A DNA stretch of 64,000 nt from Caprella mutica (Eukaryota > Arthropoda > Malacostraca > Amphipoda > Caprellidae), in NCBI GenBank assembly GCA_947561585.1, contig CANNZV010002362.1:37687-101686 (forward strand), read 5' to 3'. The notes under the pieces were generated by a model, which worked only from the letters and a program-made list of their open reading frames with translations, had not been told where the DNA came from and did no database searches. The position numbers and the translations under genes are program-made. Positions 1 to 12,000 of the stretch are shown here, in pieces (the stretch's first letter is position 1; every line of letters begins with the position of its first letter).

Positions 1-2931
1 ACTCACTGTTTCTAAAGTAGCACTCACTGTTTCTAAAGTAGCACTCACTGTTTCTAAAGTAGCACTCACTGTTTCTAAAGTAGCACTCACTGTTTCAAAA
101 GTAGCACTCACTGTTTCTAAAGTAGCTAACACTGTTTCTTAAGTAGCTAACACTGTTTCTTAAGTAGCTAACACTGTTTCTTAAGTAGCACTCACTGTTA
201 CTTAAGTAGCACTCACTGTTTCTAAAGTAGCACTCACTGTTTCTAAAGTAGCACTCACTGTTTCTAAAGTAGCACTCACTGTTTTTAAATTAGCACTCAC
301 TGTTTCTAAAGTAGCACTCACTCTTTTTAAATTAGCACTCACTGTTACTAAAGTAGCACTCACTGTTACTAAAGTAGCACTCACTGTTACTAAAGTAGCA
401 CTCACTGTTACTAAAGTAACACTCACTCTTTCTAAAATATCGCTCAATGTTTCTAAAGTAGCACTCACTGTTTCTAAAGTAGCAATCACTTTTTCTAAGT
501 AGTACTCATTGTTTCTGAAATAGCACTCACTGTTTCTAAAATATCGCTCAATGTTTCTAAAGTAGTACTCACTGTTTCTAAAGTAGTACTCACTGTTTCT
601 AAAGTAGCACTCACTGTTTCTAAAATAGCACTCACTGTTTCTAAAGTAGCACTCACTGTTTCTAAAGTAGTACTCACTGTTTCTAAAGTAGTACTCACTG
701 TTTCTAAAGTAGCACTCACTGTTTCTAAAATAGCACTCACTGTTTCTAAAGTAGCACTCACTGTTTCTAAAGTAGCACTCACTGTTTCTAAAGTAGCACT
801 CACTGTTTCTAAAGTAGCACTCACTGTTTCAAAAGTAGCACTCACTGTTTCTAAAGTAGCTAACACTGTTTCTTAAGTAGCTAACACTGTTTCTTAAGTA
901 GCACTCACTGTTACTTAAGTAGCACTCACTGTTTCTAAAGTAGCACTCACTGTTTCTAAAGTAGCACTCACTGTTTCTAAAGTAGCACTCACTGTTTTTA
1001 AATTAGCACTCACTGTTTCTAAAGTAGCACTCACTCTTTTTAAATTAGCACTCACTGTTACTAAAGTAGCACTCACTGTTACTAAAGTAGCACTCACTGT
1101 TACTAAAGTAGCACTCACTGTTACTAAAGTAACACTCACTCTTTCTAAAATATCGCTCAATGTTTCTAAAGTAGCACTCACTGTTTCTAAAGTAGCAATC
1201 ACTTTTTCTAAGTAGTACTCATTGTTTCTGAAATAGCACTCACTGTTTCTAAAATATCGCTCAATGTTTCTAAAGTAGTACTCACTGTTTCTAAAGTAGT
1301 ACTCACTGTTTCTAAAGTAGCACTCACTGTTTCTAAAATAGCACTCACTGTTTCTAAAGTAGCACTCACTGTTTCTAAAGTAGCACTCACTGTTTCTAAA
1401 GTAGCACTCACTGTTTCTACAGTAGCACTCACTGTTTCTGAAGAAGCACTCACAGTTTCTAAAGTAGCTCTCACTGTTTCTAAAGTAGTCCTCACTGTTT
1501 CTAAAGTAGCACTCACTGTTTCAAAAGTAGCACTCATTGTTTCTAAAGTAGCACTCACTGTTACTAAAGTAGCACTTACTGTTACTAAAGTAGCACTCAC
1601 TGTTTCTAAAGTAGCATTCATTGTTTTTAAAGTAGCTATCACTGTTTCTAAAGTAGCACTCACTTTTCCTAAGTAGCACTCATTGTTTCTAAAATAACAC
1701 TCAATGTTTCTAAAGTAGCACTCACTGTTTCTAAAATAGCACTCATTGTTTCTAAAATAACACTCAATGTTTCTAAAGTAGTACTCACTGTTTCTAAAGT
1801 AGCACTCACTGTTTCTTAAGTAGCTAGCACTCACAGTTTCTTAAGTAGCACTCACTGTTTCTAAAGTAGCACTCACTGTTTCTAAAGTAGCATTCACTGT
1901 TTCTAAAGTAGCACTCACTGTTTCTAAAAAAGCACTCACTGTTTCTATAGTAGCACTCACTGTTTCTAAAGTAGCACTCACTGTTTCCAAAATAGCACTC
2001 ACTGTTTCTAAAGTAGCACTCACTGTTTCAAAAGTAGCACTCATTGTTTCTAAAGTAGCACTCACTGTTACTAAAGTAGCACTCACTGTTACTAAAGTAG
2101 CACTCACTGTTTCTAAAGTAGCATTCATTGTTTTTAAAGTAGCTCTCACTGTTTCTAAAGTAGCACTCACTTTTCCTAAGTAGCACTCATTGTTTCTAAA
2201 ATAATACTCATTGTTTCCTAAGTAGCACTCATTGTTTCTAAAATAGCACTCACTGTTTCTAAAATATCGCTCAATGTTTCTAAAGTAGTACTCACTGTTT
2301 CTAAAGTAGCACTCACTGTTTCTTAAGTAGCTAGCACTCACAGTTTCTAAAGTAGCACTCACTGTTTCTAAAGTAGCACTCACTGTTTCTATAGTAGCAT
2401 TCACTGTTTCTAAAGTAGCACTCACTGTTTCTAAAATAGCACTTACTGTCTCTAAAGTAGCACTCACTGTTTCTAAAGTAGTACTCATAGTTTTTAATGA
2501 GTACTCATCGTTTCTAAGGTAGCACTCACTGTTCTAAAGTAGCACTCACGGTTTCTAAAGTAGTACTCATAGTTTTTAATGAGTACTCATCGTTTCTAAG
2601 TTAGCACTCACTGTTCTAAAGTAGCACTCACTATTTCTAAAGTAGCACTCACTGTTTCTAAAGCAATAATCACTTTTTCTAAAGTAGCATTCACTGTTTC
2701 TAAAGTAGTACTTACTGTTTCTAAAGTAGTACTCACTGCTACTAAAGTAGCACTCATTGTTTTTAAAGTAGCACTCACTGTTTCTAAAGTAGCACTCATT
2801 TTTTTTAAATGAGCACTCACTGTTTCAAAAGTAGCACTCACTGTTTCTAAAGTAGCACTCACTGTTTCTAAAGTAGTACTCACTGTTTCTAAAGCAGCAC
2901 TCACTGTTTCTAAAGCAGCACTCCTTGTTTC
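1..2931. repeat. 21-bp tandem satellite array
   Basis: About 140 copies of a 21-bp unit, consensus ACTCACTGTTTCTAAAGTAGC, with point variants such as GTTACT, TTTTTAAAT and CTTAAG. It runs off the left edge of the window. There is higher-order structure: the block around 202-600 recurs almost unchanged about 713 bp later at 915-1310, and parts recur again near 1680-2330. Because 21 is divisible by three, the minus strand shows long open frames of a seven-residue repeat (VSATLET). These are broken repeatedly by stops and variants and I do not treat them as genes. Confidence 0.97.
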
Positions 2932-4431
2932 CAGAGTTGGGTAGCGCTACTTTCAAAAGCAGCGGCGCTGCCGCTATCGCTTTATTTTCAGAAAAACAGC
3001 GGCGCTGCTGCTACAGCAAAATATAGCGGCAGCGCTACTTTTCAGAAAAAATATCATATATGCTGTAGAATTGAAATTTTCATATTCACAGCCACGTACA
3101 GTAAAGAGATTAATAGCTGATCCCCTGAGGAAGATTACCTGCAAGGATAAGAGCAAATACAAAGTAGCTACAAGACCAAGCTTGTGCTTGATCAAAAGAG
3201 AACTCATTGTGAAGCCAAAAGAGAAACCAGTGAGGCAGTTTTTAAGAGTGACGGAGTGGAAAATTTCTCAAAAACCACCCACTGTAGAATAACGAAACTA
3301 AATAAACCCCTCTTATGTTTCACCCGTTATCAGACTTCTTTTGAAGGATACACATTATGTTACTATGGGCAGGGAATTATCTTGAGACTGACTACCAAAC
3401 AGTACTCCTCCCAGACAAAATGCGTGTCACTTTCGATGGTCCTGACTTATGAGTCCCTCATGGTTCACCAACGAATTCGACATCACGTTAGGAGTGATAA
3501 TTTGGGCAACTGGTCGGATCTTCCTGGATTCCAAAGGAGTTTAAACAAAAATCTGCTAATTATATTAACTCTTAGAAGGGCTGAATAGGATACCTGCTGC
3601 GTAAAAAAAACTCATTTTCAAACATGACAACTATACTTCTCACTCTGCTAAGATAACTGTGAATTTCCTGAGAAGTAAGTTCGCCGATGACAAGTTGATT
3701 GCCAATGGCTCTCCCAAATTTAAACTCAATTGAAAACCTTCAATCCATCCTGAACCCGAATGTGAATGTTGGAGGTCGTCATTTCTCGTCGAAAGATGAC
3801 CTTTGGAAGAGCAACTGAAGACTCTTATAAGACGATAACGTCTGATACAATTCAGAAATGGCAAAATTTGTTGGATAAGCGTGTTTAGAAAGTGGTGGAA
3901 AAGAGAGAAATCTAACCGGATATTAACTTGAATTATCAGTTAAACTACTCATGAAAATGAGTAACTTTTAGTAAAATGATTGTAACATCCGAAATAATAT
4001 TTGATAATATTTGAAAAAGTTACTCGCAATGTAGATGAACATTTCCTGAAATTTTCAAGGCAAACTATCAAGTTAAACCCATTTAATTGCAAAAACCACA
4101 TCTGCACAAAATCGTAAGACGTTGTGTAAGTTGATCGTATTAAGTGGGTTTGTCTTAATATCAAAAATTCACATTACGTAGAATTATTTATTTTACCAAC
4201 TGATATCATTATTCAAATATCAGTTGGTTGCACATCGAAGATAATTTTGTCTGAATATTTCTTACAACTCATAAATTAGAGCACTTTTTAGACTTGCATT
4301 TAGATAACTTTAACATTTTTTATTTTAAAAGAAGTGGCAGAGCTGTAGAGCAAGAAAACCTCTAGCGCTTCAGAAAAAAGAAGCACCGCTTGTAGCGCGC
4401 GCTACAAGTAGCAGCGCTGTGCCCACCCCTG
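2932..4431. mobile_element. hAT-like DNA transposon inside the satellite
   Basis: The left end begins CAGAGTTGGGTAGCGC and the right end, read in reverse, begins CAGGGGTGGGCACAGCGC; both are hAT-type termini. Perfect 8-bp target-site duplications CTTGTTTC flank it at 2924-2931 and 4432-4439. Satellite sequence resumes on the far side. Subterminal regions are rich in GCGCTGC-type motifs on both sides. Only short broken open frames remain inside; the frame at 3184-3588 has weak hAT-transposase character around TTK..SS, so this is a dead or non-autonomous copy. The boundaries are well supported; the residual coding content is not. Confidence 0.9.
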
Positions 4432-4488
4432 CTTGTTTCTAAAGTAGCGCTCACTGTTTCTAAAGTAGCATTAATGTTTTTAAAATTT
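4432..4488. repeat. Residual 21-bp satellite units
   Basis: Two to three decayed units of the 1-2931 satellite (TTTCTAAAGTAGCGCTCACTG and relatives) lie between the hAT right end and the piggyBac-like element. They show that both elements entered the same satellite array. Confidence 0.85.
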
Positions 4489-4492
4489 TTAA

Positions 4493-4879
4493 CCCTGGAA
4501 CAACCAGAGTACCTGAGAGGCTTGTTCCTGAGAAATTAGCCCTCCCCCACCCGACCCTCAGGGGGTAGGGGGCGACCGAGTGAACGCGCCTCGGGAGTAA
4601 CCACCCGAGACACGTGTTGGGGGTGTGAACTAATATTCCTGTATATGATGTTACTAGTGTGATGAAAAATGTGATTGTTCTTCATGGTCCACTTTATCAA
4701 AAATGATGTAAAACAAAATAGAACAAATTTTGTTGCACTATTTTCACTATACGATGAATAAATACGTCATTGATAATGGAAATCACAAAGTTTCAACAAC
4801 TAGAGTATATTAGTTTTCAAATTTTGCATCAATATTCAAAATCGGACCGGGCCTCTGAGAACAGCTGGTCGTTCCATGG
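4493..4879. mobile_element. piggyBac-like MITE with TTAA duplication
   Basis: A 387-bp element flanked by TTAA at 4489-4492 and 4880-4883. Left terminus CCCTGGAACAACCAG and right terminus (reverse strand) CCATGGAACGACCAG form imperfect TIRs, each followed by a TGAGAGGC-like subterminal match. The left third (4540-4620) is strikingly GC-rich against its surroundings, with a CCTCAGGGGGTAGGGG stretch. No coding capacity. TTAA plus a CC(C/A)TGGAA terminus fits a piggyBac-type non-autonomous element. Confidence 0.85.
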
Positions 4880-5003
4880 TTAAATAGCATCAATGTCAAT
4901 GTATAGCGCTAGTTACTGACTATAGATAGATATCAATTTTTTTCTAGTTTTTATAACGCATTATGAGATGTATGAATTGTCTATGGTCAGACTAAATACT
5001 AAA

Positions 5004-5733
5004 CAGGTCTCGGACAATTGCTCCACGAATTACTATATTTTGTATTTTAAAGAGTATATCGGATATTTTTCATATTATTTTTCACTATTAAATTAATAGC
5101 AAGGTGTAGAACGAAATATTACATATGAACACATAAAAACGTTTATCTATCAATTACAATTCTAAGATTAGATAGAATAAACGGGTTGACTGTATCTTTA
5201 AGTTATTTGCCTCGTATAATATTTCGCATTAATTAATGAGTTTTGAGTATCTTATTTGTGGAACTGAAATAACAAAGCACTAACAAGAATAAATGTGTGG
5301 ACACGTAGGAATGAAATAGTGGTAAATATTAATTATTATATATGGTTTTATTATGAGTACGAAAATATGAAACAGTCCGATAACACGGACACTTTTACTT
5401 TTAAACAATGAATTAATGATAAAAGTACTAATATTTAGCTAATTATTTTATATCACATTTAATTATACCAATCACTTGTTTAGTAATATATTATATACAT
5501 GTAAAATTAGTGCATGTATTTTATGTAGTCACAGTTAAAAATAATAGTGATAACAATTTCTGAACCCATTTTGCTTCTAATAATCTAATCAGAATAAAAA
5601 TATCGATGATTATTGTACTATACCGTGAAAGAATCATCACAAAAAAGTCTCGTCTTCTATGTTTATATACTGTAATAACTTCGAAACATGACTCTTAATT
5701 ATTACAGACTTTCATAAAAGCGGGGCCTGCCTG
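5004..5733 (-). mobile_element. Copy of the CAGGCAGGCC-ended repeat family
   Basis: The right end reads GCCTGCCTG followed by TA. On the reverse strand it begins CAGGCAGGCCCCGCTTTTA, matching the terminus of the element at 28516. The next about 200 bp on that strand (GTCATGTTTCGAA, ATATAAACATAGAA, TTTCACGGTA, TTATTAGAAGCAA) match the same element in order. The left boundary is less certain; CAGGTCTCGGACAATTG at 5004 is my best candidate and its flank resembles 40325-40370. No coding frame. Confidence 0.6.
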
Positions 5734-5875
5734 TATATCATCGAAAAAAAAATCAGTTTTATCATTTTACTGTTTTATCATTTTCGACTTATACATATAA
5801 TGACAAATATGTATAAATAAAATATGATAAATAAAATATATACAAATTCTAAATATAATAGTACAAAACTAGATT

Positions 5876-6390
5876 GCGTCACTCGGTAGAGTGCATACCT
5901 TCGCCACCGTTTTGACCCATGCGCTCCCTAGACTGACGAATCGTCTCACCAAGTTTCATGCAATATAGTTCAATACTTTGAGTTATATATGATATTGATT
6001 TTGACCAGATCGCTCCCAAAATTCTACCAGATGGTTTCTGGATACAGACCAATCGTCCCATTAAATATCAGACAATTTGGTTGGATACTTTTTGAGTAAT
6101 TGAGTTATAAATGGCCTTGACCTTGATCTTTGACCATTAACCTGATCTCTCCCAAAATTTAACAAAATGGTTCCTGTATATTGACCAATCGTCCCAGCAA
6201 GTTTCATGCAATATGGTTCAATACTTTTAGAGTTAAAAATGACCTTGACCTTTGACCGAGTCACTCCCAAAATTCTACCAGAGGGTCACTGGACATTAAA
6301 CAATCATTTCACCAAATTTCAGACCATTTGGTTCAACACTTTTTCAGTTATTCGAATAACAAGATGATAAATAAATAAATGTCGATTAAA
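5876..6390. repeat. Dispersed repeat with three ~150-bp internal units
   Basis: Three diverged tandem units each contain ACCAATCGTCCCA-like, AAATTTCATGCAATATGGTTCA-like and GACCTTGACCTTTGACC-like blocks. The start (ACTCGGTAGAGTGCATACC) looks like a decayed tRNA A-box leader, and the end runs into an AT-rich tail with AAATAAATAAAT. Similar cassettes are known to me from SINE/RTE-like repeats of marine invertebrates; that assignment is inference. The minus-strand open frames here are not genes. Confidence 0.6.
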
Positions 6391-7800
6391 ATATAACCTT
6401 ACGCAAATCTGCGAAGGTACTAAAGCATTTCGTGGACGAGATTAAACCAGCTAGAAGTTCCAAACTTGCTATCTTGTCGACCCCTTCACAGGATATTTCC
6501 CTATCCTCGACCAACAAGAATGTTCAATTGTTGCTCCTTAGCAATAACCGACCTCTTTTAGACCCTTCTGTGTATAACATATTTTTAAAAAGACGATATT
6601 TCTCCATTGAAAACAAGAACACAATCAATCCTATTCTGTCATCAATAGGACCTCAAATGAGAGAATAGTCCTTAAGGTTTTAAGTCGCAAATACACACAA
6701 TGACAGATAACTACCATGGCGCTAAGCCTATAGGCAGTTAGGCGCCAACTCATGCCTATAGTCAGTATATTTCTATAAACAAATATAAGAGACCTAATGA
6801 GTCTATTTTTTTGTTGAAAGAAGATACCCTATACTGATTTGTATAAAGGTTACCTCTATTAGTATGATTTATTGCGTTGTAATGCCTATGCACAAACAAC
6901 TTATTTTGAATTAATTATTTAACCTGAAATCTCTGTCAAATTTGTTCGGGAAGAAGAAATGGCTACAATTCTCATTTCCCATTAATAAAAGAAATTGATC
7001 AGGAACCATCTACATTCTTATTAATATTGACAACAAACTAATAATAATAATAAAGGGTTGGTAATTATTTCAAATAATTAGATATAAAATAGAACTCAAA
7101 ATTTAGATTTACTTATTTTCACCGTCAAATTGATCATAGAACAATATTAATTTGATTTGAACATGAATAAAAGTTAAATTTCTATTTGATCCTGAGAATT
7201 GGTTTGAGTTGTTGTCAAATTATATTTCCCAGGTCTTATTTAATATTAGAAAATTCTGGTTAACAGATATCGAATATAATTTTCTTTTTTGAAATCAATT
7301 TTTATCACTTTATCACAGTATAACTCTTCTAAAATAAAATACTGTAGGTAAGGAAATTGGCAGTATAGTGAACAAATATTCTTATGTCTGCAATAAAATG
7401 GCAATTAGTTTTCTATAACTGATGGCCATTCATGGCAGACTGTGAAAAAAAGGTTCACTATAGAGGTTATTTTCTTACTCAGGACGCTACAATCACTATA
7501 GAGGATTTCAAAATATTATGACCATTCATTTAACAAGAAATTCTTTCGTCTTCAAGGCGGTAGAAAAATCCGCAATCACAATAATAATTTAACTCATTAA
7601 ATTTTTAATAGAATTTGATGTGATAATTATTAGTAATTGCAGTAAGATTCCTCAATTAGAGTGCAAAATTTATAGTTTTATAGCTCTGAGTGTACCTATC
7701 GATCATGTTTGTATGACAGCAGTTGTATAAATGTGGTACACATTGGTACAAAACATGGAAAAATAATTTTTATCAACTTCTCTACATATAGCTAGTGGTG
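6391..7800. other. Gene-free AT-rich stretch
   Basis: No gene, RNA or transposon end was recognised. An open frame at 6432-6668 (78 codons) has no features that I recognise. A short inverted motif GCCTATAGGCAGTTAGGCGCC lies near 6725-6745. Confidence 0.5.
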
Positions 7801-7979
7801 GAAATGTGTACCACTGTGTAATGGTACAAATGTGTACCACTGTGTAATGGTACAAATGTGTACCACTGTGTAATGGTACAAATGTGTACCACTGTGTAAT
7901 GGTACAAATGTGTACCACTGTGTAATGGTACAAATGTGTACCACTGTGTAATGGTACAAATGTGTACCACTGTGTAATT
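7801..7979. repeat. 26-bp tandem minisatellite
   Basis: About seven near-perfect copies of a 26-bp unit (GTGTACCACTGTGTAATGGT plus ACAAAT). Each unit contains the near-palindromic pair GGTACA/TGTACC. The imperfect flank (GTACACATTGGTACAAA near 7736) looks like a founder unit. The overlapping minus-strand frames are a by-product of the period. Confidence 0.95.
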
Positions 7980-8062
7980 AACGTGTTGAAATATGCTATA
8001 TTGAACATGCCAATGTATAGGATAGGACTTCACAGATGATGCAACATATTATTTTTAAGAAC

Positions 8063-8086
8063 AAAAAAAAAAAAAAAAAAAAAAAA
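8063..8086. repeat. Homopolymer A(24)
   Basis: An uninterrupted run of 24 A residues. No retroposed body was recognised immediately upstream, so it may be simple slippage rather than a poly-A tail. Confidence 0.9.
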
Positions 8087-8699
8087 TTTAAGTTACATTC
8101 CTATAATTTCAATTATTATTTCTATTTTAGAATATAATTTATTTAATTCATAGGTAAAATAGGTATTCATTTACCTTATATACCATAAGAGGTCTGATTT
8201 TGTTTTTAAAATAAATGCTTTACTTCATATAACATTTTTTCTTCTATATTTCGCTTTATACATTATTTATGAAAAACAAAATTTACGGTTTGCTAAGTTG
8301 TCCATAATTGAAGAGCTTTGCTGTATTTTGATTTGTATTATAATACAGATTTCATTTTAAGGCGATTTTAATTGAAAAAAATAATTACTAAGAATAGTAA
8401 ATTATCTTAGTGGTTATTTTTATTATTGCATAAGTAAGAAGTTAATTTGATTAAACAAATTTGATTTAATTAGTTAGAATTAAATAAACTATTGTGTTTC
8501 TTCTAAACATTTAAATATGAAGATAGTTAAATCTTTTTAAAGCAAAATATGTAAAATAATTAATTCGCAATATGAACATAAAATATTGCTCATCATTTTT
8601 AAGACAATGTTATTGATAAAACAGCAAAATATTGCTAATGGGTTCAATAAAATCCATAATAAAACATGAATATCATAGTAGCTTTATCTATCAGCAAAG

Positions 8700-8974
8700 A
8701 TAGCAATGAGGAATCATAGGAAAGTCATACGGGAGACGTTAAAGGCATCCCTAGAGTTAGGAGAAGCCGATAGTCGGGAGAAGCGTACGCACTCCAACAC
8801 AATCAGTTGAACCCTGATGGCAAGGTAAAGTCTTGACCTCCGAAGCTTCAGGGATGGGTGGAGCACGAGGTAAAGCCACGCCCCGTTTATTTGTAGTATG
8901 TGTCACCACGCCTCTAAACATATAGGGCACAGTACACCCGAGATAAAACGTATGTACGTCGTGTGGCGGTGCCG
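8700..8974 (+). promoter_or_regulatory. GC-richer upstream region of the TGF-beta gene
   Basis: Base composition rises sharply compared with the AT-rich sequence on either side. It contains CCACGCCCCG (about 8876-8885) and CACCACGCCTC (about 8905), which resemble KLF/Sp-type GC/CACCC boxes. It lies immediately 5' of the TATA box of the ligand gene, so I read it as proximal promoter. No factor can be assigned from sequence alone. Confidence 0.5.
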
Positions 8975-9013
8975 TATAAATAGGTGCCTAATGAATGCCA
9001 AGCTTCCAGTTGC
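8975..9013 (+). promoter_or_regulatory. TATA box plus initiator of the TGF-beta gene
   Basis: TATAAATA at 8975-8982 is followed by CCAGTT with its A at 9008, close to the arthropod initiator TCAGTY. The 33-bp distance is right for a focused core promoter. Transcription from 9008 would exclude the upstream ATG at 8995 and make 9037 the first ATG. That is also the ATG that places a signal peptide near the N-terminus. Confidence 0.75.
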
Positions 9014-9036
9014 ATTGCGGGATACTAAGTGTTAAG

Positions 9037-12000
9037 ATGACGTCCTCGTCTAGTAATAAGCGGTACATTCAAGTGTCAACACTCGTATGTGTTTTACTAA
9101 TTGTTCTCCAATTAGTATTACAAATAGTCGACGCGGAAACGTCAAAGAGAGATAGGACTAGAAATATAAGAGCCAGCAAAAATTCAAATTCAAAAAGAAT
9201 AGATAATAATCATAGTCATCGCCATACTGAATCGGCATTTAGAGAAGAGCATAGTAGTAATTCTCGAAGACATCCTAGTAAAAGAACAAACAACCGGCGA
9301 GCAGGTCATCATAATCAAGCAAGAACGAACGAGATTGAGAGCCCCGAAGAATCCTTCCACGAGGTCTCCGAATTTGAACAATATGCAGCTAGTAAAGAAG
9401 CTAAGAGAAATTTGAGAATAGAGCAAATCAAAGAAAATATTCTTCGACAGTTAAATTTGGGTTCTCCTCCAAACGTCAGTGGGATTGTGGAGACTACTAA
9501 CCCTAGCGTGAGAGCGATGATCAACGATGTGGCGGAGGCGAACAGCAAGATGCCCCACGCTAATGATGTCGCCAGGGATGTTCCACCAAAGAGAACCTTC
9601 ATCCCTGTGGAAGAAAGTAAGTAAATAACTTTAAAATTTACAAGTTCAGTTATTTATTTACCAGATCGTACAGCAGATTGAATAGCTCGGTAGTAGTGAG
9701 TAACGGGTTTGTCGTAATGATGAATGAATGCCATATATGCCTCTGTATAAATAGGACACTATTTATTGCTTCATGCTTTATTGTTATGTTAGAGAACATT
9801 TACTGTACATTATCGTCTGTAGTGATTTGAACTTGTAGCTATTTCGATATGAGGAAAATAAGATATTATTATCTATACTGTTTTCAGGTGAAGATTATTA
9901 GTTATATTAACTTAATTATAACTGAAAATTCTCACCAGGCGATTAATTTTCTATAAATTAATATTTCTTACTGGTAAAAAATTAGGTAATTTCGAAAGGT
10001 TCGTTTTAGAGGAATTGATTCTTTTTTTGAAGAGTACTCTGCATGACAAAGACTCGTGATGTGCCTGATTAGACATGACGAACGTGACGATTGAGACAAA
10101 CTCTACCAGTGCATGAACTTCTAAAGTACTCCTATTATTTCCCTGTACCTTTCATTCTCCATCTACTCTTCATAGTCTATTTATCATACTCTCTCACTCT
10201 ACTCCTTGTCCATCATGCTATAAGTCACTCTCTCAATTCACTCCTTATTCATCATTCTCTCTCTAATTCACCTTTTATTCATCATGATCCTGAACAGTAT
10301 ACAATCTTATATGAAATCAATTTAACTTCATGAAATTTTTTATAACATGCATTATAATAATCATTAAAATTTTGCATTGAATAATAAAGAATATGCAGTA
10401 CTAAATGCATATTAACTACTTTTTTGAGCCTGACATTTTTAGAGCTTCCGGTGATATTTCACATTTTTCAATCAAGCTAGTCTGCCTTTACCCAATCAAG
10501 CTACAAGTTTCATATTATAGAATATTATTTAATCTACTTGACATTTGCATTTCAACTGAAAGACCTCGTTCCTCTTTAAAAAAGAGTCATGTGTAGCACC
10601 GTAGATATCAACAGTATTATCTAAATATTTTAAATGTAAATATTAAACAACACCATTATTATCTAAAGGTTTTTCTTGATCAAACAACACACTGGTTGTT
10701 TTCATATTTCTTATCAATTCTTCTTCTAATGTTTTATAAAAAAATCGAAGATCATGAGGCATGAAGTCAAACCTTCCAGATTTTTATTTGTTAAACATAC
10801 TGTTACATAATAGGTACAAGATTAAACTTATGACAAAAATTCATTCGAATATTAAGATGATATAATTTTAAACATGGCTAATCTCGATATTAAGCAGTAA
10901 CTCTATTTTAATAGTCTTAGACATTAACTAGTTTAAATAAGAAGATAAAAATTATATCTCATTCAAATTGGTACGTATGATGAGTAAATCCAAAAAAGAA
11001 TTTACCCAATGAAAAGCAGTAAACACGTGTAGATTTTTGCTAATATTGATAGCTGTACTGTAAACCACGAGAATGAGTATATAGTAAATACCTCACGTAC
11101 TTGGCTCCTATAACTCATTCCAGGTGCCGTGACCGATGTTCCGAATTCCTTTATCAATTATCAGTGGCAGACCACGAATCGAGTTGAATTAGAGCTCATT
11201 TTGAAGAAATGTTATAGAGAATGTCACGCTAGAGCATTTATGTCGCTCCTATCACTGTACATTGATGAAACTTTGAGTATAATTGTAGAGACTAAGCTAG
11301 AAATTATAGGATCATAATGTCAGGAAGGCGACACTTACGAAAATATATTAGGAATGCTATTTTGCTTATCAATGTTGTAACTATAGGATCAATATGGGTG
11401 TCTAGATCCATGGCGCCGGGTCCCTTCTACCGAGTCATGAGACGTCACGCATTCGGCAATTTCTTTTGACACTATGGTACATTTCGATGATCATTAAGGT
11501 GATAAGAACAGCTTAACGAATCTATGGAAGGACGAGGAACATTCTACCTACCTCAATTATATACCGTTTACGTACCTAATTTATTTCAGGTATGAAGAAC
11601 ATATTGATTTCAACGTAGCAGTTGATATTAGAAAATTATTTTACCAGTAAAAAGAGATATAATATTATATCATTGATTGAGAAAACTTACGAATATTTAA
11701 TGATTTTTTTTTATTGTGATCTACTGAGATTATTAATTCACAAATGATTTTATTTTGTAAAAATTAATAAATTTATCTAATACGTAACTGATAAAGTGGA
11801 TTAATCATAAATCCTAATAATAGACGAATTATGTAATTGAATTCTTTCTTTAAAATAATGTTGTCGAAAAAAATGAAATCGGTGAAAATTTTAAATTATA
11901 CAAGCGAGATAAATTACATATGAGGGCCTAACATGTTGTTCTGCAGAGGTCATTATACCCTCTAGTTCGCACATATAGGCATTTAATAGGATTATTATCT

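Noticed and set aside
202..2904. Minus-strand heptad-repeat open frames in the left satellite
   Set aside because: They follow automatically from a 21-bp unit without stops in that frame, break at every variant unit, and have no start, splice or domain context.
5876..5905. tRNA gene
   Set aside because: Only an A-box-like stretch is present, with no cloverleaf; it is the head of a dispersed repeat.
6432..6668. 78-codon plus-strand ORF
   Set aside because: No signal, domain, splice context or compositional difference from its AT-rich surroundings.
8995..9036. ATG at 8995 as the TGF-beta gene start
   Set aside because: It lies upstream of the inferred transcription start and pushes the signal peptide away from the N-terminus.
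11129..11317. Possible extra exon of the TGF-beta gene
   Set aside because: Joining exon 1 directly to 13510 gives a continuous prodomain in phase, and this frame has no family similarity or usable donor in phase.
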